DNA of 64,000 nt from Cytidiella melzeri (lineage: Eukaryota > Basidiomycota > Agaricomycetes > Polyporales > Irpicaceae): positions 1 through 64,000 of the forward strand of contig JABYQR010000250.1 in assembly GCA_022592445.1 (NCBI GenBank), given 5' to 3'. The translations under genes were made by a program, and so were the position numbers. Under the pieces are notes generated by a model, which saw nothing but the letters and a program-made list of their open reading frames with translations, was not told the origin of the DNA and ran no database searches. Positions 48,999 to 61,100 of this stretch are shown one piece after another. Numbering within the stretch: the first letter of the stretch is position 1; every line of letters starts with the position of its first letter.

Positions 48999-50070
48999 CT
49001 ACAGCAGAGTAGCGACTTCGGTGCTGGTTCCCAGTCCCCTCCAGCCGGTGCGAGCGCCTTCCCCCTGAGAGACTTCCGCAGGAAGGTCGCTCAAGACTTT
49101 CGCAATCCACATTGGATCTGTTAGTGGAGTGAGATCGTCCCTCCTTTGCAACAACTGTGACAAAATGAGTGTCGCGTGCTAAAATGCGGTGGCACTACTT
49201 ACTCGTTTAATGCGCAGATATGGTGCCTCCCACCCACTGGTTTCGCGCACCACGAGAGGCGGGGATGATGTGAGCGAATGGTACAGTCGCGTGTCGAATG
49301 TTCGGAAGAGAACATTGTCAACTCGTAGAGTCCACCTAGACAAAATGAATATGCAAGTAGGCATAACGCGCTAGGTGCTTTTCAGGAAATAATGGACATT
49401 TCGTAGAGTTGAAGCACTTACTATTCGGACCAAAAAATGAGATGAACCGTTGTCGTGCAGTTCATCTTCGAACAAGGGTATTTCGGCATAGAACATGATC
49501 GGATCTCTTCGAGTGAGCTCTGCGATGGGTATGACATGAGACGGATTTTCTGGATTGGAGGGTTTCCAAAACACAGCCGACGAGGAGGATGGTACGCTAT
49601 TTCCTGGATACGTCGTTGTGTATGTCCAGTCGTAGACCTTCGTAGGCACTGTCTTGGGCATCGGTGTCTGAGATGATGGACCTGTGCTGTTGCTCTCAGA
49701 GGGGACAGTTCGTTTTAAGTAGAATAGAGCTTACTCACCGACTATGCATCCAAGCATCGGCATAACCAACCTTGACTCCTCCATCGCCCTCGCTGAGTTC
49801 ACCGTTTTTAACACCTTTAAGGGCATCCTCGGCGGTAAATTCATATCGCCATCCACTAGCCTTATGTTCGAGCTCTAATACATTGCTTCCGAAAGTCATT
49901 TCTGGTAGGGGTAATCCTGACAATCGACTCTGCAACGCGTCCAACTCTCTCGTGTTCGAGATGGGATTCGTCCGCGCGGTTATGACCCATTCGCCAATCT
50001 CTATAGTTCTCGAATTCGGGGACTCCGAGAGTTTATGCTCTGGAAGTGCGACAGATGGTAATGGCTCCAT
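48999..50070 (-). CDS. TIP41: TIP41-like protein (TIPRL), PP2A/TOR pathway regulator
   Basis: Binds PP2A-type phosphatase catalytic subunits and, through Tap42, acts in TOR signalling. Starts MEPLPSVALPEHKLSESPNSR at 50070. The family core begins IEIGEWVITARTNPISN and continues FGSNVLELEHKASGWRYEFTAEDAL, YDWTYTTTYPG, IPIAELTRRDPIMFYAEIPLFEDELHDNGSS, and the diagnostic RVMPTCIFILSRWTLRVDNVLFRTFDTRLYH. The C-terminus is DPMWIAKVLSDLPAEVSQGEGARTGWRGLG with the stop at 48999. Four or more short introns. The start is 184 bp from the divergent dynein gene. Confidence 0.95.
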
Positions 50071-50254
50071 GGTGCTGGTCAGTTTCGTGGATGCAGAAAA
50101 AACCTGTGAGCACTCAGCAGTTGGAGGACGATGATAAAGACGCGGGCACGTGGATGAATGGCTGCCACTTCTTCTTTAGTAGGCACTGCCAGTCAATGTC
50201 CACCACACTCTCCATTCCTGCATCCAAACAGAACGACTTGCTGTACGGGTAAGA
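50071..50254. promoter_or_regulatory. Divergent promoter TIP41 / dynein light intermediate chain
   Basis: Only 184 bp separate the two ATGs. A compact bidirectional promoter is likely. No TATA box seen. Confidence 0.5.
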
Positions 50255-52181
50255 ATGAGTGATTCAAGACCAACCTCACCGGACGCACCGCCGGAAGATC
50301 TATGGTCATCTATTCTCGATTCTGTATCCTCTTCGCGCACAATTCCTGCCAAGCAAATACTTATACTTGGAGAACCGACTTCAGGAAAGTCAACGCTGGC
50401 CGCAGCCCTACTAAACAAGCCGCCGTCAGAAGAGGTCGCGCAAGAGGAGAAGTCGGATTTTGTTCTTGGATATGAGTGGGCCGATGTGAAAGACGAGGGC
50501 GATGAAGGTGAGTTGTTCGCTGTAAGATCGGACCATTATCGTGTACGCGTGGAAATCTCGTTTCTGTATGCTAATTGACGCGTCTCTGAGCTCAGATACC
50601 CTTGCGAGACTATCAGTCTACACTGTTCCATCGTCTGCACCGTCATATAGCGCGTTGTTACCACACTTCCTACCTCCGCGAACGTCACTGCCGCATACTG
50701 TCATTATCATTGTTCTGGACTGGACGAAACCATGGTCCTTCGTTGATGAGCTTCAAAGATGGCTGAAATGGATAGAAAATTGGTCAAAAGGTGACAAGTC
50801 AAGAGATCTTGAGATTCTTCGAGAGGAGAATCGAGAACGACGTGAGTAAAGATGTCCGGCTGACTTTCGTGTTCTTTCTATCGAGGCTTATTATATGATT
50901 AGTACAGGCTCTCCTCCAACACTATACCGAGCCATCCACGGACCCCATCCCTGCGACTTCGACCATATCCAGCACCACACTGCTTCCACTAGGTCCTGGT
51001 ACCCTTACTCACAACGCTGCCGGTGTACCAATCATTGTTGCCTGCACAAAGGCAGATCTCATAGACGAGAACAGTGACATAATGGGTGCCGGAACTTCAG
51101 GAATGGGTGCCATGGTGAAAGGGAAAGGGGAAGAATGGGAAGAACGCACGGATGCGATCATGCAGGTTCTACGAACTATTTGTTTGAAATGTACGTCAGT
51201 CCGCCGCGACACGTCCATGTTCGAGCTCTGATGATTCTCCTGGCGATAGATGGCGCGAGTCTGTTTTATACGACGCCAATGCCACAGATACTACAAGTAC
51301 TGCGTCAATATGCACTGCATTTACTCTTCGCTCCTCCTGCACCTTCGGCGGGGTTATCGACCACAGATGGCGTAGCTCCTGTGCGAAACTCATTTCCCTT
51401 CCAACATAAACCCAACACCCTTGATCGTGATCGGATTGTTGTTCCTGCCGGATGGGACAGCTGGGGAAAAATTGCTGTTCTTCGAGATGGATTTGACGCC
51501 AAAGCATGGGGTGAGGCTTGGGGAAATGACCTTGAGTCAGAAGGGGAGACAGGAGAACCTAGCGCGAAGAACCTGTACAGCAGTCTCGTGGAGGATAGAG
51601 GCATCAAGGTATTACATGTTCATGTTGTGCACGGGTCCACACTAATGCTGTCTTAGCCACCGCCGCTTCCACCTTTCAACAACCCAACTCCGGAACAAGT
51701 ATTCCTAGCGAAAAACTACGACGAAAACTCCAAGAAGCCGGATCGCGATCCCCGCGGTGCTTTCAGAAATCCCACAGACAACCCTGCAGCGGGCGTCGTA
51801 GGTCCGATGGGCAGCAGCAGTTTCAATTTGCCAAATGTAGAGCGTGCTTTGACGGAGATGGAAGGTGGCCCATCTCCGTTGGGCCTCAGCGTAGGAGGCG
51901 ATAATGCAAGAAAGCTGCCAAGTCGGGCTGCAGCTCGAGCGTCGACATCTGGATTGCCCGCTCCTCCACTCGGATCGTCCACCCCTCGGACGGGACTCGC
52001 TTCGCCTACTTCAAACTCAACACCAAGTACTGGTACAGAGCAAGTGCGGCATGACGTGCTACAAAGCTTCTTTCAGAGTTTGCTGGTGCCGAAAGACAGG
52101 GCTGGTGGAAGTGCTACGACACGAACTGCGACGCCAAGACCGAACACCGAAGCTGCGAATGGTACGGAGGAAAGTACGTAG
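50255..52181 (+). CDS. Cytoplasmic dynein light intermediate chain
   Basis: Subunit of cytoplasmic dynein that links the heavy chain to cargo adaptors; in fungi it serves nuclear and early-endosome movement. The start is MSDSRPTSPDAPPEDLWSSI at 50255. A Ras-like fold follows: P-loop GEPTSGKST (residue about 41), FVLGYEWADVKD, TVIIIVLDWTKPWSFVDELQRWLKW and VPIIVACTKADL. Next come GASLFYTTPMPQILQVLRQYALH, IVVPAGWDSWGKIAVLRDGFD, and the disordered adaptor-binding tail with VRHDVLQSFFQSLLVPK near the end, which resembles the conserved effector helix of LIC proteins. Exon breaks near 50510/50596, 50846/50903, 51190/51250 and 51609/51657. About 570 residues. Confidence 0.93.
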
Positions 52182-52748
52182 GGCCAGATGCGCCTCATAG
52201 CATCTGTTGAGCTTACTCAGACATTATTCGTATACATATATTCTGTAATGAGAAAGGAGTGCAGTCACGATGAGCCATCGAACTGCCAAGTGTTTTGACC
52301 TACGAACGTAATGCTGTTCATTGGTGCAGTTGTGAGTCTACCAGTCTTAATGATTTGCGTCAATATCGTAGCTACGGGGCATTTACAATTTTTTTGTTGA
52401 ATTATACGAGAACGAACAATAGGTTTTGACTCACGCACAGGGGGCCGGCGTGGCCACACTCTCGGAAGCGCTCACTGCGCAACCGCCGCTGCTTACGAAA
52501 TCCGGTACTCGACCTGTTTCCACTCCCTACGCTCATCTCGAGCTCATCCCCCTTGCCTGTCGCCACTCTCAGTGTACATACTTTGACACGACTACCAGCT
52601 CACCATCGATTCGGTTTACCACGACTTCATACGATACTTCACAACTCTTACGACGTCCGCCACTCCTGTGCAAGTGAGCCTCTTCTTTCGCAGCTCAGCA
52701 CCTGAAGCTCATTTACATATACTCCCAGTACTTCGAAAACCTGCAGGC
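52182..52748. other. Tandem intergenic region upstream of Barentsz
   Basis: 567 bp between two plus-strand genes. Open frames at 52426-52677 run into the next gene in another frame and look like chance; the 5' UTR and promoter of the next gene lie here. An AT-rich spot (CAATTTTTTTGTTGAATTATACG) is near 52387-52409. Confidence 0.55.
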
Positions 52749-55283
52749 ATGCCCACATCTCTCGCATCCAACGGCTCGGAAAGCACTCAAGCATTGAGAA
52801 AGCCGACCCAGCGCACGAAGAAGTCCCGTCTCGTTAAGCGGAGAGGGCGTGTCCAAACCGGAAGCGACGACGAAATTGAGAGGGAGGCGAGGTCAGACTC
52901 GGACTCGGACGACCAGTCTTCTCTGGACTCAGAGTCAGACTCAGAGACGGCCTCTGACGATGAGCATCACGCCGGTATAGTGACACCCAGCACAACACAA
53001 AGTCCTCCGCCACTAGATATCAATGGCTCGTCCTCCTCCGTCAAGCCAGAGCCTATCGTCACCAGCGGGAGTGGACCTTTTGTTGGGCCGACCGACTGGG
53101 CACAGATTGTCGCTGATGAGAACGAAACCGGTGGAGACGACCTCCCGGTCATCGACTTTGCTGATATGCATACTCATGCTATTTCTGAACCAACTCGCCC
53201 TCCTCCACGCTCTAGGAAAGCGCAGAAGCAAGCGAAAAAGGCTTCAGTGGTCCGTTCAGCCCAGGAGCCTGTAGAACCTGCCAAGTCAGATGAGCAGCAG
53301 GTACACGAGTCTGACAACGAGCCATTAGCGTCTACGTCTCATACCGCCGCGAAGGAGCCTTCCCTTTCCAAGGTGAGGGGACAGTCGGTGCGACAAGCAT
53401 ATCAGGAACGTCTTCAGCAAGACCCGGCCTTCGTACCTAGGGTTGGTGAATTTTGGGGGCACGACGACCGCCTCCTCGACAAAGACCTTCGCAGCCTGAG
53501 TGGCTGGTGGAGAGGGCGTTGGCACAACCGTGGGAGAGGGCGTGGTCCCTTCACAATGCGAGGACGTGGACGAGGTTTCTTTCCTGGTCGTGTGCCATTG
53601 CACGAGGATAATCATGATGCTGCAGCGGGGAATACTGCTGCCCCCCTGGAGGATGTTCCGCCGATCGAGCGTGCATGGACTCACGATGGCTTCGAAGAGA
53701 TGAAGCGCCGAGAGGAGCACCGACGCCCTCAGGTACAAGCACCGCCGCAGTCGCCTGCATCGCAACGTGGTAACGCCTTCCGCGGCAGGGGCACATTTGG
53801 TTCTGGTCGTGGGCGCGGTGGGACCGCCCCCAGCGGCCGTCCTGCATCTCCTGTGAAGTCCACCAGCGCTCTGCATCCACAGTCTCACAGCGAGCCATCG
53901 ACAAAACGTCCTTGGTTTGCTATGAAGCCTGAGAAGATGTGGACTAAAAATGCTGATACTTTCTTGTACATGGAGGCAGCTCCGCGTCTGCGTCAGCGCC
54001 AGAGCGGCGTTGTTCGAATCAAGCTGCCTGGTCGCACAGCGCAAGTGCTTCGTCCTCAAAAGCCAGCGCACTTCGCAGAATCAGCGACTAGTACTCCAGG
54101 CCCAACAGCGTCTTCTTCCACGACTTTGTCGGCGGATGATGCAGAGAGGCACTTTGTGGTCCGCTTCCCTACAACGGGCTTGAAGACAGCGGGCAAGACT
54201 CCGTATGTAGCAGGGAGGGCTGCTGCTGAGCCAGCATCCACATCATCAACAGCCGTGTCCGAACTTTCTATCGAGGAGGTATTTACCGTTAGACCTCACG
54301 CTGTCCCCAGCCATATCCCTATCGATGTTACAAATAAGGATTCTAGCCCGTCTCTGCCTGCTACCGCGCAGCTTGCAGTCAGCCCACCACTTGAAGTTTC
54401 AGCTCTACCTGACTCGAGCATTCAACGCCAACTCGAACAGTTTGGGCTAGGCATTGGAGGCACAGCAGCTTCAAACGATACTCCGAGCGCAATATTGGAA
54501 GAAACTCTACTCCGTAATCCGCCACCAGACGAGATTAATGGCTCCATTCCACAATCTTCTGATGATCAAACTCGCCAAGCTCCCCCTCCCCTGCATTCGC
54601 TACAGACAAGCTTCTCTCCTGTACCTCCCACCTCGCCGCCTTATGGCTCGCCATATTCATATGGACCCACTATGCCTCCTGGCATTGCCATGTCACAGCA
54701 AGGCTATCCATACGAGGTTTCTACCGGGCGCCCTGTCTACCTGCAGCATCCTCCGCAGCCGATGTATGCACCTCAACCCATGTTGCACCCTTACATGGGA
54801 CGTGCCCCTCCTGGTATCCCCTTTGTGCCTGGACATATGTCACACCCTTCGCAGGACTTTGCCCCTCACACTCACACTCCTGTCAACGGATTCATGGATC
54901 CGACATCTGGCGTTCCCATCTTCTCACCCGCTAGACAAAACAGTCGAATTGAGATCCGTGCTCCAACTGAACGTCTGGATGGAACCACAGCAAAACCTGC
55001 GCCTCGCTCTTCAGGTTTGAGAACCTCAATCACAGAAAGCGAGCCAGCTCAATTAGCAGGTGTCACGAATGAGGATGCCGAGGCGACACAATCTGCACGT
55101 GTACACCCAGTCGCAGATCAGCCTCCCATGATGGCTTACGCACCTTATCCACACCAGTATTATTATCCGGACCCGAACGCGTACTCCGCATATATGGACA
55201 TGTCCCCGCAGATGCATTACGAACTATATCCTCCTCACGACCCACGAGCCCATCAGCCACATCAGCCAATAATCTATTATTAG
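52749..55283 (+). CDS. Exon-junction-complex protein of the Barentsz/CASC3 (MLN51) family
   Basis: Core partner of eIF4A-III in the exon junction complex, acting in mRNA localisation, translation and decay. The single open frame gives 844 residues from MPTSLASNGSES. The frame is open upstream to 52668, but this ATG is the first followed by the basic KPTQRTKKSRLVKRRGR. The SELOR/Btz domain is clear at about residues 215-265: QAYQERLQQDPAFVPRVGEF, WGHDDRLLDKD and GWWRGRWHNRGRGRG, followed by RGRGRGFF. Acidic Ser-rich stretches precede it, and a Gly/Arg-rich and long Pro/Tyr-rich, probably disordered, tail follows (YYPDPNAYSAYMDMSPQMHY). It has no intron, unusual beside its neighbours. Confidence 0.88.
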   Translation: MPTSLASNGSESTQALRKPTQRTKKSRLVKRRGRVQTGSDDEIEREARSDSDSDDQSSLDSESDSETASDDEHHAGIVTPSTTQSPPPLDINGSSSSVKPEPIVTSGSGPFVGPTDWAQIVADENETGGDDLPVIDFADMHTHAISEPTRPPPRSRKAQKQAKKASVVRSAQEPVEPAKSDEQQVHESDNEPLASTSHTAAKEPSLSKVRGQSVRQAYQERLQQDPAFVPRVGEFWGHDDRLLDKDLRSLSGWWRGRWHNRGRGRGPFTMRGRGRGFFPGRVPLHEDNHDAAAGNTAAPLEDVPPIERAWTHDGFEEMKRREEHRRPQVQAPPQSPASQRGNAFRGRGTFGSGRGRGGTAPSGRPASPVKSTSALHPQSHSEPSTKRPWFAMKPEKMWTKNADTFLYMEAAPRLRQRQSGVVRIKLPGRTAQVLRPQKPAHFAESATSTPGPTASSSTTLSADDAERHFVVRFPTTGLKTAGKTPYVAGRAAAEPASTSSTAVSELSIEEVFTVRPHAVPSHIPIDVTNKDSSPSLPATAQLAVSPPLEVSALPDSSIQRQLEQFGLGIGGTAASNDTPSAILEETLLRNPPPDEINGSIPQSSDDQTRQAPPPLHSLQTSFSPVPPTSPPYGSPYSYGPTMPPGIAMSQQGYPYEVSTGRPVYLQHPPQPMYAPQPMLHPYMGRAPPGIPFVPGHMSHPSQDFAPHTHTPVNGFMDPTSGVPIFSPARQNSRIEIRAPTERLDGTTAKPAPRSSGLRTSITESEPAQLAGVTNEDAEATQSARVHPVADQPPMMAYAPYPHQYYYPDPNAYSAYMDMSPQMHYELYPPHDPRAHQPHQPIIYY

Positions 55284-55686
55284 TTGAATTTCTTTCTCGC
55301 AACCCCACTCTGTATCGTTGTCTTATTTCTTTAGTTCTTTCTGCTCTATCATGCTCTGCACACATTTGGCATACTACAACACATTCCGCTGCTTACACCA
55401 CCCAAGTTTTGTTCTTTCTCTCTCTGCCCACGTTGGCTACTTCGCCGTTTTGTTCTCTTATGCAATACAATTCTTCATCTGCAAGATGTTTCTCACGACA
55501 TTGGTTTTTTGTACCGTCACTTCTTCTGGCTGGCAGTCGCTATAGCTGTCGTCAAATCGTATCTTTTGGTGATACCTCACATTTCTTTCGCGCTATTCCT
55601 GTTGCACAAGTACGTACGATAGTATCTACAGCTAAGCCTTTTCGAGTCCGCATATGAGTGTAAAAACGACTATTTCGCATGCTCAA
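55284..55686. other. Convergent 3' intergenic region
   Basis: 403 bp, T-rich on the plus strand (TTCTTTCTC, TTATTTCTTTAG), between the ends of the Barentsz gene and the MFS gene. No gene seen. Confidence 0.6.
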
Positions 55687-57633
55687 CTACTCGTCTCGCC
55701 TTCCGACCTTTGGGACAAGCCACCAACATGCACCTTGAGCTCCCAACAAAGCAATGACGGTCGGCTCGACCACCCATATACCTGTCTTCGTGCTCATGAC
55801 ACCGATGACCAGCGGCCAAAACGCGCTTCCGCTCTGCCCCACCGCACTAATAATTGAGAACGCGTCTGCGTGCATACTTCTTGGGATGAGCTTGCCACCC
55901 ATGGCGATGGCCGCAGAGTAAAATGTGCTGATGACGAGTCCGATGAGTGCGGTACAGATTGCGGTTGAGGAGAAGGAAGGAATGAGCCAGGCTAGACACT
56001 CGAGCACGATGGCGAAGGCGACGTAGATGAACACCGCGTTTCGTTCACCGAGAAGCATGTTGAGAGGAGGTAACAGGATCCTGCCGATAGCTAGGCCTGA
56101 TGCGTGGCGGACTGTGTTTGAGGTGATATCGGAATATTATGAATGAAGTGGACGCACCGAGATACATGCCTGAGGCTACCCAGGAAGCACCTTCTGGGTC
56201 GCCTTTGCGCACTTCGATGATGTATGACACTATCCAACCGCCGCTGCACGGGCAGGCGTAAGCAAACAATCCTCGCGAGGAATACAGGATGCATGATGAC
56301 ATACAGGGATTCTTCAGCCCTGTGTCATGATGAGACGGTGAGCATGTGGCTGAACATTGCACCTCTTCATGTAATAAGCACAAACTCACCCAACGTAGAG
56401 CATCAGGAAGATGGCCAACGACCAGACCTCTCTGCTCTTCAGTGTTGTGCTCAGGACGCTGCCACCGCTAGTTCCTGAGGATTCTGCCGGATGACGAGGT
56501 AATGCATCCAGCTTGCCGAAGGCTAGCCACACAAGCACGAACAAGGGCACGTTCATCCCGACGTTGGTCGTATAGAAAATGTTGTACTTCACATGAGACA
56601 TATCAGCTACGCTTAAAGGTGATGAGAGGTACGAGGCTTACAGGAACCCCGCGAACAAGCATCGCGGTCGCAACTTGAGGACTTGCGAACGCTCCTAGGC
56701 CATAGACTCCGTGGAGGAGCCCAGTCCATAGCAGCGGTTTGCTTAATCGAGCGAAATAAGAGTTGAAGAGTCCAAGCTTTTTGTTCGTTCATCAGTACAG
56801 CAGTTCTCTCGCGCGCTCTCCAGGCTTACCTGCGTAGCGAATGCTGATCCTACCACAAAGAAACCGAAGCACATGAGGTTATAGCTCTTTCGTTGCGAGC
56901 AATTAATGACATTCTAAAAACAAGATAGAAGTCAAGCATCAGCTCTTCTGGGCTCGAAAACTTTAATTGGATATATACCCCAATCAATTCTACTACCATG
57001 GCGATGGACAGCGTCCTCCCGAAGCCAAATTTCCGCACAAGGGGTCCGGTAGCGGCAGCCGCAACAGCATAGCCAATAAACGTCGACACAAACAATATTG
57101 CGACTCGTGCATAGCTGATGTTGTAGGTACGCTCAATGTATGGAATCATCGCGCCTGTGGAACCACCGCTAAAGGCCATAAATTGTTGTTGTCAGCAACT
57201 GTTGATTGGACTCGACGCGAAGATAAGCATCAGCTCACTTCCATCCGGCAAGAAACAGTGCAAAGAAGGCAGCCGTCATGCGCAAGTGCCGTGTGGCCTT
57301 TGTTTCAACCTGACTTGCTAATGCAGTGGTAAGAGGCTCAGCCAAGTCCAAAGGAACGAGAACCGCTAATTGGGCGATGCTGCTACCCGGCTCGGGGGTC
57401 TCTGTAGCTCCTGATTGGATTCCAGAACCTCGAAAAACGGCGGCTGTAGTAGGTGGTGCATCCGAGGCCGTTTTCTGTTCTAAAGCCTGAGGAATATCGT
57501 GTTCTCTCAGTGGCAATGTACCTGTCCGTGGCTCCCGAATGGGGAGAGTACAATCAAGGTCGTGCTCCGAATCCTGGCCGTCCTTTGGGATTGTGGATAT
57601 AGGCACCGATGGCTCGAGATTGGAGGTCGACAT
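55687..57633 (-). CDS. Major facilitator superfamily transporter (Bsc6/fucose-permease-like)
   Basis: Secondary transporter with 12 predicted membrane helices; the substrate cannot be told from sequence. Start MSTSNLEPSV at 57633, then a long soluble N-terminal region (about 110 residues) before helix 1 (MTAAFFALFLAGWK). Next come FSGGSTGAMIPYIERTYNISYA, ILFVSTFIGYAVAAAATGPLVRKFGFGRTL (helix 2/loop motif), FGFFVVGSAFATQLG, LHGVYGLGAFASPQVATAM, VRGVP, WSLAIFLMLYVG, GGWIVSYIIEVRKGD, GLAIGRILLPPLNMLLGERNAVFIYV and a C-terminal pair ending WWLVPKVGRRDE (stop at 55687). Several short introns. The order of motifs is that of fungal Bsc6-like proteins. Confidence 0.9.
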
Positions 57634-58050
57634 AAGCACCGTCAATGTGATGCTGTATGGAGAAAGTTAGTTCAGCAGGAGTAGGTAGAGGCGACTTGCA
57701 CTCACCCCGCGTCGAGCTGCAAGTTGAGTCAGACTCGGACTTGGACTCAAGGGTTAGTAAGGGGGTTAGTAATGTACGCGCCAATTGCCCATTGTCTTGC
57801 CAAGTTCTGATGGTGGGGATGAATGTGTAAGTATCGTGAAGCTATGGATTATGTTGTGGTTGTAAGACTCCTCGGAGCAGACTGCAGGGCTTTTGGCTTT
57901 TCGGGGTCGACTAGTTTTGGCATTTACTTAGACAGCCTTCCCATCTACGCGGATATCTCTCTTCCAACAAAGAAAGGTACAACGCAGTCGTCGCAGTGCG
58001 GAGCCTGGTGTCGGGTTGAGAGAACGGCTTGGATCCCGAAACATAAAAAG
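57634..58050. promoter_or_regulatory. Promoter region of the MFS gene
   Basis: 417 bp between the MFS start and the tRNA gene. The minus strand carries the MFS promoter. No further gene seen. Confidence 0.5.
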
Positions 58051-58121
58051 GGCTCAACCGGGATTTGAACCCGGGGCCTCCTGCACCCAAAGCAGGAATC
58101 ATACGACTAGACCATTGAGCC
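58051..58121 (-). tRNA. tRNA-Pro (anticodon UGG)
   Basis: The minus strand reads GGCTCAA...TTGAGCC as a 7-bp acceptor stem. The anticodon arm is CCTGC/GCAGG with loop TTTGGGT, anticodon TGG, and the T arm has the B box GGTTCAAATCC. Length 71 nt with no intron. A CTTTTTATG run follows the 3' end directly, a good RNA polymerase III terminator. In this form the gene looks functional. Confidence 0.95.
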
Positions 58122-61100
58122 TTACTTTATTCACAAATAAGTAATTCATAGACTCCTCTCAGGGAATCTAAGGTCGATTTAACTCTTTAAAAATCTGGTC
58201 AGTATTGCTCACAGTGTACACATTCGAGCATCGAAGAAAAGGAATGGTACGTGTTGCTATGTTGTGCGAAGAAGAAAGTATGGCAATATAACAGTCATTC
58301 GAACACACCAGAACTTGTCTAGAGGTTGCAGTCAGTATACAACATGGCAATATTCAACAGCCGTTGAACCACGTACCCGAACAAATAGTCTCGAGGGCCG
58401 TCACTGATAATCAACACAGAATCAGTAGCAGCCATGTTTCTCCATAGTCCATTAAATCCGTCCTTATGCAGCCACAACGCCTCCACGGTGGAAAAGTCGG
58501 ACCTCCGGGCCTGAAGAAGTTTTGAGAACGAGCTGTGTATCCCTTGTTTTCTAGGGCATATATAGCAAAATGAATGCCAAAGTGTCCAAGTTCCGGCAAG
58601 TATGGCCCAAAACGGATTCGTTACAAAAAGCATGCGAGCTCAGAAGACTGAAGCACCCGCGGTCAGTAGCCTTGATGCGTCGCATTCCGGCATGGTCACG
58701 GTCAGGCGCAGTATGCCGTAAGATTCTCTGCTAGCAATATGAGCAAAGATAGTGAGGAACTTTGCCAGATGGAAATGCGCACCTCCACGTTATCATCTCT
58801 CGCCGCGTATGCAGAGCTGAGGAATTTTGTATAGGAACGACAACGCTCGTTTGGAAGGAGTGTAGCCGGATAAGCCTGAGACGCAGCATAACTCCGTGCA
58901 TTCAGAATCCGCCTATTATAGGTGTGAAACTAGCCTGAGGAACGACACCTCAGTTGTGGGACATCGTTAACATGAAAGGAAGGACAATCGAACGTACCTG
59001 ATCGCTTGTACGTTACAACGTACCGACGGTCTTCGATCTTCGTTTCTGCCAGCCGCACATTCCGACCATATGCACAAGTTACCACCTTCTGCGCCGGAAC
59101 CTGCTAAAAACCGGAAAACGACACAACTCACTGTTGAAGCTCGCTTATGCTGCTGACGAGGCTTTCGATCCTCAGGCTCTCCCCGCACGATACGAGATCT
59201 TGGGCTCTTTACGTGTTCTGATACTTTTGCCAGAGCCTTCATATGGTTTGATCGTATTGTTATAGACCTACCGGTCTCCGCTCCGACCGCCCCTCTTGAC
59301 GGTTGGATGTGGAGAAGGTTGAGTTCGCGTTATCGCGCTGATACGATGGCATCGTATCGAAAGGTGTACGAGAAAGCTGGGAATGCTGTGAATTAGTTGC
59401 TTGTTCAAGGATATCGATGGACATAGCTTGATCTCGGGCATGACTCGAACGGGGGACGGAGGGAAGCCAATACACAGTGACTCCCGCACTCCCCTAGAAG
59501 AACCGCATGTCAATCGTTCTTCGCCCAGGTGAGTACGTGAGAGCCAGAGTGCAGTCGTCTTACCTGAAGTCTAAGAGGTTCAGCCGACGATACGTCGCGC
59601 CCAGCTGTAGGAGTTTCGGAGCACTGGCATTAGGTCAAAACGGAGATGAAGCGAGGAGCAAGAAAAGGGGGGCCTTATACAGTCCTACTAATGTAAAAAG
59701 GTCAAGGTATCATATTCAAACGAGATTCAACCGGGATACGTACAACTCCACGCTCACTCGTGCGTGCATTCGACCGCTAGTGCATGTACTAGTATAGCGT
59801 ATGCCGTAACCCTGCCGCGTGTTTATCACAAGCATAGAGAGTTGAGTGAGCTTGAGAAGGTTGATGGGATGTGCGCGGATTGTCCCGATAACAGTCCGCT
59901 GCAATTGCGAAGGCATCTTCTCTCGCGGGTGGGAGGAACAGCGCAATAGTCCGACGGTCAGTAAGTAGTCATTTGTCGGTGCGGAACCACCCCCAAGTGC
60001 GAAAAGCCTCGTGTCCTCCAAAACGTGTCCGCAACCACACTAGGCTCGTGAAGAACTACTGTTTTCGGATATGTGTTAGAAAAACGGCTCGGGGAGAAGC
60101 AAAACGGACGATAAAGAACCTCGGCGCCCCGTTGTCACTTGATACGCTGTATTCCGTCCGCGAAGCCAGCAGGGTTTCTCCCACGTCCATATAATACAAG
60201 CACCAACTGTTATTTACGGCATCCGCTGGCTGATTCTGCGTGCGACGGTTCTTTGAGCAGCGTCTTTCCGTGTTCATGAGAGATAACACGCACTGCTGAG
60301 GGTGGTTACTTACGGTACAGTGAGATTGTCGTTCAATGCTGACCTGGATTTGGCTCAACTCTCGAGCTCTTTTTACGTACGCTCTATATCTTCTAGCTTC
60401 GCTATCGATCCTATTCGAGCGTAATGAAAGTTAAGAGATGGGAAGAGGGGTGTGTGTGTGAGTGTGACTTGTGACTTACCGCAGTTTGGGATGCTCTGCA
60501 ATACTGCGCGTGCCAGTGTATCGCTATCTTTATAGAAACTGCGCACAGTATCCATGGGAGTGTATCGATGGTGTAGTTACAGCATACGAAGCTGCGTAGT
60601 TCGGATAAAGTTAGGCCGCATTGTGAGAGTGTGCACAGGTTTAAGCTGCAAAGTTTCGTGAGCACGTTTGTACTACGTGTGCTGGAGCTGGACAATAGAG
60701 GTAATGTCGTTGCTCACCACATTGATCCCGCCACGTGAGTTAGCTACGTCGTTCAGGCGTATTCCGTTCAATCTTATCTGCCCTGCCAGACCATCTTATC
60801 CCGTTTGCACCTCTGTGTCCCCGCCCTACACAGAACTAAGCATCACGGTTGAGCGCGTTGGATGGTAAGTAGTTCGCTGGACCCTTGCTGGACCAAGCGT
60901 GGCGATGGCGAAGGAGACGAGAGTTTGCAGCGATCGCGCATACGCTCCCCGGGGAATGCGCCATGGTACACAATGAAACTTGCATCGTTCAAGTCGACTG
61001 AGCAGTTGCGGACGTCATGAGACGTTTGTCAGGGTGCCAACGATGCTATAGTGTGATACGTGATTCCAAATGACTAAACAACATGCAGTACCTACCGTGC

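Noticed and set aside
53325..54071. 248-codon minus-strand frame
   Set aside because: It is antisense to the Barentsz reading frame, and its Arg/Cys/His-rich text is typical of a shadow of a GC-rich Pro/Ser-coding sequence.
59430..59515. Second tRNA gene suggested by GTTCGAGTC on the minus strand
   Set aside because: The bases around the loop do not form a T stem, and no matching acceptor or anticodon stem could be built.
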